A DNA stretch of 28,303 nt from a virus: positions 1 to 28,303 of IMG/VR virus record IMGVR_UViG_3300022542_000228. The stretch is one strand, 5' to 3'. Under the pieces are notes generated by a model, which ran no database searches, had not been told where the DNA came from, and worked only from the letters and a program-made list of their open reading frames with translations. Below, in pieces: positions 15,906 through 20,917 of this stretch (positions within the stretch are counted from its first letter, which is position 1; the number at the start of each line of letters is the position of its first letter). The position numbers were made by a program, and so were the translations under genes.

Positions 15906-15990
15906 CGACTTAAGCTAAAGGGCTGGCGAAATCAAGTTGACTAAAAATAGAATGCGCTATTGCCAGTCCTTTTTAAGCGCATGGTTAGAG
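15900..15990 (+). repeat. attC-like site 6
   Basis: GCCTAAC (15900-15906), spacer GACTTAA, GCT-AAAGGGCTGGC; 3' GTTAGAG (15984-15990), reverse complement TAAC-CATGC-GCTTAAAAAGGACTGGC. The extra base is on the 3' arm. Confidence 0.75.
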
Positions 15991-16009
15991 GAGCGCATAA
16001 ATAAAAATG

Positions 16010-16058
16010 CACATTGTGTAAAATAGGTGTTGACACGTTGTGTATATCTTGATATGCT
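16010..16058 (+). promoter_or_regulatory. Cassette-internal promoter with paired operator-like 10-mers
   Basis: TTGACA (16030-16035), a 17-bp spacer, TATGCT (16053-16058). The 10-mer CACRTTGTGT occurs at 16010-16019 and 16034-16043, 24 bp apart and flanking or overlapping the -35. It is the only clear promoter I see inside the array. Confidence 0.7.
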
Positions 16059-16101
16059 TAGTTCCAAGAGGTAAGGAAAACTTAAAACTAGGGGAAGTAA
16101 A

Positions 16102-16281
16102 ATGGCTAAAATGATTGAAGATATGAGCAAGGAAGAGCTTCAAAACGAGATTCTTTTTAATGAGGATGGTTTGTACGATCAATTCAATGAAGTTTTATTT
16201 TTGAAAGGTGCGATATCGCATGAAGAATTATTGTCTACTACCACAAAGTGGATTAAAGAGAATAATGAGGCTATCATATGA
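16102..16281 (+). CDS. Array ORF 6a: hypothetical protein of the promoter-bearing unit
   Basis: This 59-aa ORF (MAKMIEDMSKEELQNEILFN...) is acidic and helical, and first after the internal promoter. It overlaps the next ATG (ATGA). A three-gene unit with its own promoter and an HTH gene resembles toxin-antitoxin cassettes in layout, but neither small protein matches a toxin family I know. Confidence 0.55.
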   Translation: MAKMIEDMSKEELQNEILFNEDGLYDQFNEVLFLKGAISHEELLSTTTKWIKENNEAII

Positions 16282-16442
16282 ACTTGAAAGAGCTTCAAAA
16301 CTTTGTTAATGAGGCAGTAAAACATTACGGGGGAGATGCGCCAGTGATCTTGTTTGACGAGCAGGGGGATAAATTAGACTGGCCTTTAGAATTGAGCCGA
16401 TGGCATTCCTCGGACGACAAAGAGCCGCTTACTTTTTCCTAA
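16278..16442 (+). CDS. Array ORF 6b: small hypothetical protein
   Basis: This 54-aa ORF (MNLKELQNFVNEAVKHYGGD...) is coupled to 6a by ATGA overlap. It has an acidic APVILFDEQGDKLDWPLELS stretch predicted as beta strands. It ends TAA without an attC-like box, so 6a, 6b and 6c share one unit. Confidence 0.55.
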   Translation: MNLKELQNFVNEAVKHYGGDAPVILFDEQGDKLDWPLELSRWHSSDDKEPLTFS

Positions 16443-16478
16443 ACATAAAACCAAGTTATTTTTAATAAGGAAAGGCAA

Positions 16479-16667
16479 ATGACAGCACAACAACTAAAAG
16501 AGGCCCGGCAAAAGATGGGACTTTCCGTAAAGGATGCCGCCCGTATCTTCAAGGTGACGTATTCAGCTTGGGGGAAGTGGGAACGTGGCGAGAGGGCAAT
16601 ATCGGGTCTTTTGGTTGCAGCGTTGTCACTTTATGAGAACTTACCGAAGGGCAAGAAGCCCCTCTAA
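16479..16667 (+). CDS. Array ORF 6c: helix-turn-helix regulator
   Basis: This 62-aa single HTH protein has MTAQQLKEARQKMGLSVKDA then ARIFKVTYSAWGKWERGER, an XRE-like pattern (LKEAR..MGLS..DAA.iF.V....W.kWErGeR) seen in small phage and plasmid regulators. The RBS AAGGAAAGGCAA precedes the ATG. It could bind the paired CACRTTGTGT motifs in the promoter of its own unit (inference). The TAA is part of the TAAC of site 7. Confidence 0.75.
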   Translation: MTAQQLKEARQKMGLSVKDAARIFKVTYSAWGKWERGERAISGLLVAALSLYENLPKGKKPL

Positions 16668-16800
16668 CGTTAAAAGCTAACCGGCAAGCAACGAGAGTTG
16701 CGTAGTCCAAATTGAAAGGGAGGGGATATGATTGAAGATGTATATAGCATAATAGCAGAGCCGGTTAGTGGAACGCAAGGGGTTGAGCGAAGTGTTAGCA
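16662..16800 (+). repeat. attC-like site 7
   Basis: TAAC (16665-16668), spacer GTTAAAA, GCT-AACCGGC; 3' arm GCCGGTTAG(16760-16768), GGTTGAGC(16780-16787), GTTAGC(16794-16799), reverse complement TAAC-ACTTC-GCTCAACC. An ORF start with AAAGGGAGG lies inside. Confidence 0.7.
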
Positions 16801-16985
16801 AGCCCTTCCCCGAAGAGGAGTATAAGCGTTGGCTGGAACTTAGAGAGAAACATGATGAATTATCAATATCACATAAAATTGCAGGGGAAAGATTCAACTT
16901 TGAGGCTGCAACAAAGTTTTTTGATGAGGCTGAGGAAATAGCCGTTGAAATGAAAAAAATATATGATGGAATAATGGCTTGCTAA
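16728..16985 (+). CDS. Array ORF 7: repeat-encoded leader plus coiled-coil protein
   Basis: This 85-aa ORF starts at the ATG behind AAAGGGAGGGGAT inside site 7. Residues 1-24 are read from the repeat and end SGTQGVERSVSKP, closely matching the leader ends at 14300 and 18288 (GTQ.VE.GV). The body, EEEYKRWLELREKHDELSIS onward, is a helical coiled coil. The crossover GTT is a Val codon as in those ORFs. The TAA is part of the TAAC of site 8. No family is recognised. Confidence 0.6.
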   Translation: MIEDVYSIIAEPVSGTQGVERSVSKPFPEEEYKRWLELREKHDELSISHKIAGERFNFEAATKFFDEAEEIAVEMKKIYDGIMAC

Positions 16986-17153
16986 CGGTGAGCTAACCGG
17001 AAATTAACACATTGTGGCGGGGGGCAGTTTGAGAGCATATTTGTTTGACCACGGTGGAATGACAACCACCTACCTCACAGGCGAACATGCCTGTTCCCCG
17101 CCTTCCTTAATTTAAAAACCGTGTTCATTTTCCGGTTAATTGGAGGGTTATAT
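16980..17153 (+). repeat. attC-like site 8 (large)
   Basis: TAAC (16983-16986), spacer GGTGA, GCTAACCGGAAATTAACAC; 3' arm reads GTGTTCATTTTCCGGTTAAT to GTTATAT (17147-17153). GGCGGGG(17016-17022) pairs with CCCCGCC(17096-17102). Inner hairpins include ACAGGC/GCCTGT. The RBS GGAGGG and the next ATG overlap its 3' box. Confidence 0.7.
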
Positions 17154-17370
17154 GGCGTATGAAGAGCCAGGAACAGACGAATGGGTTCAGCCTGTAGTTG
17201 AAGGCTACAAGATGGCGTGTTGCGATTGCGGATTGGTGCATGAAATGGATTTTAGAATTGAGAATGGTCGGATCCAATTTCGAGTGCGTAGAAACAATAG
17301 AGCAACGGCAGGGAAGCGGGTTAAAATGGGAATGCGAAAAAATAAAGGAGGAGGCTGGAGCTATGTGTAA
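17152..17370 (+). CDS. Array ORF 8a: small putative zinc protein found in phages
   Basis: This 72-aa protein (MAYEEPGTDEWVQPVVEGYK...) has ACCDCGLVHEMDFRI, a C-C-x-C-x3-H cluster followed by a basic stretch (FRVRRNNRATAGKRVKMGMR). Proteins with YKMACCDCGLVH occur in many tailed phages as hypothetical proteins; function is not established. Its ATG overlaps site 8's 3' box and its stop overlaps the next gene. Confidence 0.65.
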   Translation: MAYEEPGTDEWVQPVVEGYKMACCDCGLVHEMDFRIENGRIQFRVRRNNRATAGKRVKMGMRKNKGGGWSYV

Positions 17371-17611
17371 ATGGAATGACACGATTGTTACAACAACGTC
17401 AAGCGGCAAAAGAGTTGATGTGGATAGGTGCTTGGAGCCATTAGTTAACGCCTTGAATGCAGCAGGCATAGAAACTATAGCGTGTTGTTGTGGCCATCAG
17501 AAACGCCCAGGTAATATAGCGTTAAAGGATGGTAGAGAGTTGATTATTGCACCAGACTTTGAAACCGGCAGAGAAGTTGATAGGGCGTTTCCTACCCCTA
17601 TAAATGAATAG
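17363..17611 (+). CDS. Array ORF 8b: MCKW/CCGH phage protein
   Basis: This 82-aa protein starts at the ATG behind AAAGGAGGAG: MCKWNDTIVTTTSSGKRVDV, then DRCLEPLVNALNAAGIET and ACCCGHQKRPGNIALKDGRE. Small phage proteins with M-C-x-W-x-DT, VD.C..PLV.AL...GI.T and CCGHG motifs are common and uncharacterised; the cysteines and histidine suggest metal binding. It overlaps 8a by 8 bases and is the second gene of a two-gene unit. It ends TAG five bases before TAAC. Confidence 0.7.
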   Translation: MCKWNDTIVTTTSSGKRVDVDRCLEPLVNALNAAGIETIACCCGHQKRPGNIALKDGRELIIAPDFETGREVDRAFPTPINE

Positions 17612-17700
17612 CCATATAACGAGTGAGATCAGCGGGGCCGGGACCCTGCTGACTAGGACGAAAGGAGCCCAACGGGCTCCGCTGCATTGATTTGTTATGG
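17612..17700 (+). repeat. attC-like site 9
   Basis: TAAC (17617-17620), spacer GAGTGA, GATC-AGCGGGGCC; 3' GTTATGG (17694-17700), reverse complement TAAC-AAATC-AATGCAGCGGAGCCC. The inner hairpin GGAGCCC-AAC-GGGCTCC (17664-17680) is perfect. Confidence 0.7.
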
Positions 17701-17730
17701 TGCATAACTTTTAAACGGAGGGATTAAAAA

Positions 17731-17907
17731 ATGACTAAAGGAAATAAGAGACTGCATAGTGAAAGCCAGAAAGGTTATAAAAAAAGATTGCGCATGGAGC
17801 AGAAGATAATAAAAGGGTGGCTGCGTGGCCGGTGGATCTGGAGGACTAATCAGAGGGGAACTTATGTAAGGGCCGTGCATGGCGAAATAGGAAGCGCTGC
17901 AAATTAA
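17731..17907 (+). CDS. Array ORF 9: small very basic protein
   Basis: This 58-aa ORF (MTKGNKRLHSESQKGYKKRL...) is rich in Lys, Arg and Trp (KGWLRGRWIWRTNQRG), suggesting nucleic-acid binding. The RBS is ACGGAGGGATTAAAAA. It ends TAA ten bases before the next TAAC. No family is recognised. Confidence 0.55.
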   Translation: MTKGNKRLHSESQKGYKKRLRMEQKIIKGWLRGRWIWRTNQRGTYVRAVHGEIGSAAN

Positions 17908-17913
17908 GCTGCG

Positions 17914-17971
17914 CCATAACAGCCAAGATCAGCAGCCGCGTTAGCGGTCAGCTGGAGCGCCATGGTTAGGC
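17914..17971 (+). repeat. attC-like site 10 (short)
   Basis: TAAC (17917-17920), spacer AGCCA, AGATC-AGCAGCCGC; 3' GTTAGGC (17965-17971), reverse complement TAAC-CATGG-CGCTCCAGCTGACCGC. Only 58 bp; it shares its outer arms with site 19. Confidence 0.7.
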
Positions 17972-17988
17972 AAATTTAAGGAGGCATT

Positions 17989-18249
17989 ATGGGCGACATG
18001 GGCGAGATATTCAAAGACATGATAGAGCATAGTAAAAAGAAGAGAGCAAAGAACAGAGAAGGATCTGCTCAATATTTATGGGAACAAGGCATAAGCTTTG
18101 ACACGATGAACAATGGAGTGCATCTGATAGTCAAAGGAGGCAAGGGGATATTTGCTGACTTTTGGCCGGGAACAGGTAAGTGGAAAATAAGAGGACATAA
18201 TATTGAAGGCAGGGGAGTTAAGAGCTTGGCTAAAAAGCTACTTGCATAA
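17989..18249 (+). CDS. Array ORF 10: hypothetical protein
   Basis: This 86-aa protein (MGDMGEIFKDMIEHSKKKRA...) has a basic helical N-terminus and a beta-rich end (HLIVKGGKGIFADFWPGTGK). The AAGGAGG RBS sits 4 bases before the start. The TAA is part of the TAAC of site 11. Small proteins with a similar NNGVHLIV...ADFWPGTGKW region occur in phages; function unknown. Confidence 0.65.
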   Translation: MGDMGEIFKDMIEHSKKKRAKNREGSAQYLWEQGISFDTMNNGVHLIVKGGKGIFADFWPGTGKWKIRGHNIEGRGVKSLAKKLLA

Positions 18250-18357
18250 CGATTGAATTAACTGGCTTGTGAGCCAAAGGAGAGAACATGGTAGCTGAAT
18301 TGGAGCCAGACAATACTGAAGACAATGGAACGCAAGGGGTTGAGCGAGGGGTTATAA
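18244..18357 (+). repeat. attC-like site 11
   Basis: GCATAAC (18244-18250), spacer GATTGA, ATT-AACTGG; 3' GTTATAA (18351-18357), reverse complement TAAC-CCCTC-GCTCAACCCC. Its 66-bp 3' half (18289-18354) differs from that of site 1 at four positions. Confidence 0.65.
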
Positions 18358-18521
18358 AGCCCTGCCCGTTCTGTAGAGCTAGTGCCGAAACAACAACAAT
18401 GACATTTGGTGACAGCATGACAGAATATTACCGAGTTGAATGTGAAGAGGGAGATGCCTTGGATTGTTGGGATGATACAGAAGAGGAAGCTATAGCAACA
18501 TGGAACAAGAGGGCGGTATAA
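18288..18521 (+). CDS. Array ORF 11: repeat leader fused to Lar-like zinc ribbon
   Basis: This 77-aa ORF starts inside site 11 behind AAAGGAGAGAAC. Residues 1-22 (MVAELEPDNTEDNGTQGVER plus GV) are repeat-encoded. The body begins at KPCPFC and ends EEEAIATWNKRAV, the hallmark ends of Lar/restriction-alleviation-like small zinc ribbons (CPFC...C..C....EAI..WN.R), here with the second knuckle reduced (VECEEGDALDC). An anti-restriction role follows from the family name only. The TAA is part of the TAAC of site 12. Confidence 0.7.
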   Translation: MVAELEPDNTEDNGTQGVERGVIKPCPFCRASAETTTMTFGDSMTEYYRVECEEGDALDCWDDTEEEAIATWNKRAV

Positions 18522-18598
18522 CCTTAGAACTAGCCGGACGGAACCAAAGGTGACGTTCCAAGTTTGTTGATGGCTGGAAACCTATAACAAGGTGATGC
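18516..18598 (+). repeat. attC-like site 12 (degenerate)
   Basis: TAAC (18519-18522), then CTTAGAACTAGCCGG. The inner hairpin GGAAC(18540-18544)/GTTCC(18555-18559) is clear. The 3' box is GTGATGC (18592-18598) instead of GTTATGC, and AAGGTGATG now acts as the next ORF's RBS. Confidence 0.45.
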
Positions 18599-18599
18599 A

Positions 18600-18815
18600 A
18601 TGGATAAGGATAAAGTTGAAAATGGCAAGAGGCTCAGTGGTGGGTTGTGCAGATTGCCCCGCGAAGCCATAGAAGTTGAGGATGATTGGCAATTAGTACG
18701 AGACCATGTTGAGGATGAGAATTGGGCGGAAGTGCCTCATGCTTTAGCAAGGATGAGAGACAAAATGCTTAAATTAGAGGCTTATGTGTTTGCTAAAAAA
18801 GTATTATCTGCATAA
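18600..18815 (+). CDS. Array ORF 12: hypothetical protein
   Basis: This 71-aa ORF (MDKDKVENGKRLSGGLCRLP...) uses AAGGTGATGCA as its RBS. The C-terminal part (HALARMRDKMLKLEAYVFAK) is helical. The TAA is part of the TAAC of site 13. No family is recognised. Confidence 0.55.
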   Translation: MDKDKVENGKRLSGGLCRLPREAIEVEDDWQLVRDHVEDENWAEVPHALARMRDKMLKLEAYVFAKKVLSA

Positions 18816-18878
18816 CTGCAAGCTCAGCGGCAGACATAAGCGAAGCGTTGGCGGTCATTTTTGAATAGTGGGTTATGC
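18810..18878 (+). repeat. attC-like site 13
   Basis: GCATAAC (18810-18816), spacer TGCAA, GCTCAGCGGC; 3' GTTATGC (18872-18878), reverse complement TAAC-CCACT-ATTCAAAAATGACCGCC. The centre (GACATAAGCGAAGCGTTGGC) is close to that of sites 3 and 5. Confidence 0.7.
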
Positions 18879-18893
18879 CTAAAGGAGATGATT

Positions 18894-19085
18894 ATGACAA
18901 GCAAAGAAAGAGAAGAGATGAGGATGAGGATGCAACAAGGCATGAGGGCATTGAGTGAAGAAGAGATAGCGGAGAGGCAAAGAAAAGCTGCATATGGAAT
19001 GAGGCCCATGACACCTGAAGAGATTGCTGAAAGACAGGGAGATGGTTTACAGAATATTTGGGGCAAGATGCCGGGCGAGGCATAA
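18894..19085 (+). CDS. Array ORF 13: protein with a duplicated EEIAERQ motif
   Basis: This 63-aa ORF starts at ATG 18894, 6 bases after AAAGGAG. It contains two copies of GMR..(T/S).EEIAERQ (GMRALSEEEIAERQ and GMRPMTPEEIAERQ), 22 residues apart, and a Met/Arg-rich start. It is probably all helical. The TAA is part of the TAAC of site 14. No family is recognised. Confidence 0.6.
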   Translation: MTSKEREEMRMRMQQGMRALSEEEIAERQRKAAYGMRPMTPEEIAERQGDGLQNIWGKMPGEA

Positions 19086-19137
19086 CGATTGAAATCAGCG
19101 GCGTGTATGCACGTCCGGCTGCATTGGTGGGTTAAAT
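19080..19137 (+). repeat. attC-like site 14 (short)
   Basis: GCATAAC (19080-19086), spacer GATTGA, AATC-AGCGGCGTG; 3' GTTAAAT (19131-19137), reverse complement TAAC-CCACC-AATGCAGCCGGACGTG. This 58-bp site is easily folded by eye. Confidence 0.75.
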
Positions 19138-19149
19138 GAAGGGGGTATC

Positions 19150-19374
19150 ATGGTAGAAAAAAAATATAGACAAGTAGGTATGACGGAAGTGACTGCGTAT
19201 ATATGTGATAAGTGTGGGCGCAGATATGATGATGATATAGAAATGCAGGAATTTCATCTAATCAGATTTAATGGCGGCTATGGTTCAGTTTTTGGTGATG
19301 GGACTATGGTGGAATGCGATGTTTGTCAACATTGTCTAAAGGCAATGATTGGGGATATAGCCCGCACCATTTAA
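19150..19374 (+). CDS. Array ORF 14: zinc-ribbon protein
   Basis: This 74-aa protein has two CxxC knuckles, YICDKCGRRYDDD (residues about 17-29) and ECDVCQHCLKAM (about 54-65), in a treble-clef or ribbon arrangement similar to small proteins that bind Zn and contact DNA or RNA polymerase. The RBS is GAAGGGGGTATC. The TAA is part of the TAAC of site 15. Role unknown. Confidence 0.7.
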   Translation: MVEKKYRQVGMTEVTAYICDKCGRRYDDDIEMQEFHLIRFNGGYGSVFGDGTMVECDVCQHCLKAMIGDIARTI

Positions 19375-19436
19375 CGAAAACGCTAAACCGCCGAAGGAAC
19401 GAAGTGACAGAGGTCGCTTTGAGCAAAGGGTTAGCT
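19369..19436 (+). repeat. attC-like site 15
   Basis: TAAC (19372-19375), spacer GAAAAC, GCT-AAACCGCC; 3' GTTAGCT (19430-19436), reverse complement TAAC-CCTTT-GCTCAAAGCGACC. It is the clearest example of the single extra base on the 3' arm, after GCT. Confidence 0.8.
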
Positions 19437-19463
19437 AGAACAAAACAATTAAAGGAGTAAAAG

Positions 19464-19676
19464 ATGGGTGTATTAGCGTGTGATAGAAACGGTTGTGACA
19501 ACATAATGTGCGACAGACATTCGCAGGAGCATGGCTATATTTGCTATGAATGCTTTGAGGAATTAGTAAGCTCTGGCCCAACCACAGATATAGAAAGCTT
19601 CATGCAAAGCAGGAGGAAACCTGAAGCGAAAGATGAGGCCATGGCAAGATACAATGTTGTATTTGAATCTAGCTAA
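19464..19676 (+). CDS. Array ORF 15: cysteine-rich zinc-finger-like protein
   Basis: This 70-aa ORF (MGVLACDRNGCDNIMCDRHS...) has CDRNGCDNIMCDRHS then YICYECFEEL: six Cys and two His in a pattern like small RING or treble-clef domains. The RBS is AAAGGAGTAAAAG. The TAA is part of the TAAC of site 16. Role unknown. Confidence 0.65.
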   Translation: MGVLACDRNGCDNIMCDRHSQEHGYICYECFEELVSSGPTTDIESFMQSRRKPEAKDEAMARYNVVFESS

Positions 19677-19792
19677 CGATTTAGCTCATGCGCGGCTTGA
19701 GACTTAACAAAGGAGGAAATGACTGATGAAAGAAGATGCACAAAATGAGGTGAAAGAGCTAACTGCCGTCGAAATGCAGCGTGGGGTTATGC
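19671..19792 (+). repeat. attC-like site 16
   Basis: TAAC (19674-19677), spacer GATTTA, GCT-CATGCGCGGC; 3' GTTATGC (19786-19792), reverse complement TAAC-CCCAC-GCTGCATTTCGACGGC. The 3' box lies inside the next ORF. Confidence 0.65.
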
Positions 19793-19944
19793 GACAACTT
19801 CTCACGAAAGAAATTGAATCGTTGGACAGAAGCATCGAAAGATTTGAAAAGGTAGAGAATCTTGATGCCGCAGCCCATGTCAGTGCCAAACGAGATGGGG
19901 TATGCTGGGCGCTATTTGTGCTTAATGTGAGACTTGGCACATAA
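19726..19944 (+). CDS. Array ORF 16: repeat leader plus helical protein
   Basis: This 72-aa ORF starts behind AAAGGAGG (19709-19716) inside site 16. Its first 20 codons (MKEDAQNEVKELTAVEMQRG) are repeat-encoded, and GTT ATG of the 3' box is read as Val-Met. The body (RQLLTKEIESLDRSIERFEK) is a coiled coil. The TAA is part of the TAAC of site 17. No family is recognised. Confidence 0.6.
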   Translation: MKEDAQNEVKELTAVEMQRGVMRQLLTKEIESLDRSIERFEKVENLDAAAHVSAKRDGVCWALFVLNVRLGT

Positions 19945-20071
19945 CAATTAAACTAAGGAGCTTGAGGATTATGGAAGATAAATTATCAAAGATGAGTGAA
20001 ATGGCTCATAGATTAGTAAGATCACAAAACGAAACCACTGGCAACAAGTCTGCTTCAGTGAGGGGTTGGGC
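19939..20071 (+). repeat. attC-like site 17 (tentative)
   Basis: TAAC (19942-19945), spacer AATTAA, ACT-AAGGAGCTTG; candidate 3' box GTTGGGC (20065-20071), reverse complement CAAC-CCCTC-ACTGAAGCAGACTTG. The inner boxes match well with the extra base on the 3' arm, but the 3' outer box is altered. Confidence 0.45.
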
Positions 20072-20213
20072 GGAGTTTCGAGAGAAAGCAAGAAAATGGT
20101 ATGTTGATTATTTCGCGCCTTATGCCTTCTTCTTAGGTTGTTATGTGGGAGCAGTTTGTATGTTGATTTATATAGCTTATGCTACTAAATTATGGACGGA
20201 ATGCTTGAACTAA
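19971..20213 (+). CDS. Array ORF 17: small membrane protein
   Basis: This 80-aa ORF (MEDKLSKMSEMAHRLVRSQN...) has one hydrophobic helix at residues about 49-71 (APYAFFLGCYVGAVCMLIYI). The N-terminal 30 codons overlap tentative site 17. The RBS AAGGAG..GAGG precedes the ATG. No family is recognised. Confidence 0.6.
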   Translation: MEDKLSKMSEMAHRLVRSQNETTGNKSASVRGWAEFREKARKWYVDYFAPYAFFLGCYVGAVCMLIYIAYATKLWTECLN

Positions 20214-20221
20214 GAAAAGCC

Positions 20222-20427
20222 GCCCAACGATTTAGCTCAGTGGCAGAGCCACTAAAGGAGATGGAAAGATGAAAAACGCTGTTATTAAATGTGATAAATG
20301 CGGGTCTATGGCTTACATGGTTCCCGTGAATATAACGTGCATAAGAGGCAATTGTAGAGGAACAATGAGACCCCTTAAAAACAACAAAGCACCCGTGGCG
20401 AATGTCCTTTGCAGCGACGGGTTAGAA
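20222..20427 (+). repeat. attC-like site 18 (tentative, long)
   Basis: CAAC (20225-20228), spacer GATTTA, GCT-CAGTGGCAGAGCCAC; candidate 3' box GTTAGAA (20421-20427), reverse complement TAAC-CCGTC-GCTGCAAAGGACATTCGCCAC. The 5' box is mutated (CAAC). A local hairpin GTGGC-AGA-GCCAC is perfect. Confidence 0.4.
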
Positions 20428-20586
20428 GGCTTGGGCTATTTAAAGGCACATATAAGGATTAAAATAGAGGAAGCTAAATGGTCAAGCAATGAAGCTAAAA
20501 AGGACAATAACAGCAACGGACATATAGCATGGAATCATACAAAAATGGCTTACGAAGATATACTTAGAAAACTAGAAGCCTTATAA
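20269..20586 (+). CDS. Array ORF 18: zinc-ribbon N-terminus plus helical body
   Basis: This 105-aa ORF begins MKNAVIKCDKCGSMAYMVPV and has NITCIRGNCRGTMRPL, giving CxxC and CxxxxC knuckles in residues 8-35. Residues about 52-105 (EGLGYLKAHIRIKIEEAKWS...) are helical, and repeat site 18 may end between the two parts. The RBS is AAAGGAGATGGAAAG. The TAA is part of the TAAC of site 19. Confidence 0.65.
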   Translation: MKNAVIKCDKCGSMAYMVPVNITCIRGNCRGTMRPLKNNKAPVANVLCSDGLEGLGYLKAHIRIKIEEAKWSSNEAKKDNNSNGHIAWNHTKMAYEDILRKLEAL

Positions 20587-20656
20587 CAGCCAAGCTCAGC
20601 AGCCGCATGAGCAAACGGAGTGAGCGTTTGCGGTCGGTTGGAGCGTTTGGTTATGT
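20581..20656 (+). repeat. attC-like site 19
   Basis: TAAC (20584-20587), spacer AGCCAA, GCTC-AGCAGCCGC; 3' GTTATGT (20650-20656), reverse complement TAAC-CAAAC-GCTCCAACCGACCGC. The inner stem GCAAACG/CGTTTGC extends it (20611-20632). Confidence 0.75.
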
Positions 20657-20680
20657 GAAACTTTAATTAAGGAGGCCAAA

Positions 20681-20917
20681 ATGAAAAAAGTAATAATTGA
20701 GAAGCAGGATAAGGACACAATTAAGCAAGATGATATATATGAAACTTCGCCGATATTTGCAAAGAAAGGAGGCGAGTTTTGTGGAATGATAGTTAAAGAA
20801 GAAGAAAAAGGCTGGATATTGAGGCTTGGTGGTTCAGGGGGGTGTTGTGGTTGGCACAAAACGCGCCGGGAATTGTTGGAAAGTGCAAAGACTTATGGAT
20901 ATGAGTTTTTCACATAA
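20681..20917 (+). CDS. Array ORF 19: hypothetical protein, last of the array
   Basis: This 78-aa ORF (MKKVIIEKQDKDTIKQDDIY...) has a beta-rich centre and a GGSGGCCGWHKTRRELLESA segment. The RBS AAGGAGGCCAAA is strong. The TAA opens a last TAAC box, after which no good 3' partner is found. No family is recognised. Confidence 0.6.
   Translation: MKKVIIEKQDKDTIKQDDIYETSPIFAKKGGEFCGMIVKEEEKGWILRLGGSGGCCGWHKTRRELLESAKTYGYEFFT

Noticed and set aside
17694-17708. Empty cassette (GTTATGGTGCATAAC, box next to box)
   Set aside because: A second TAAC follows site 9 at once, but I found no convincing 3' partner for it inside the next ORF, so it may be chance.
20225-20262. tRNA-like start (TTTAGCTCAGTGGCAGAGC)
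   Set aside because: It resembles a tRNA D-arm, but no anticodon arm, T-arm (GTTCRANNC) or acceptor pairing follows. GATTTAGCTCA is explained as the spacer and inner box of an attC-like site.
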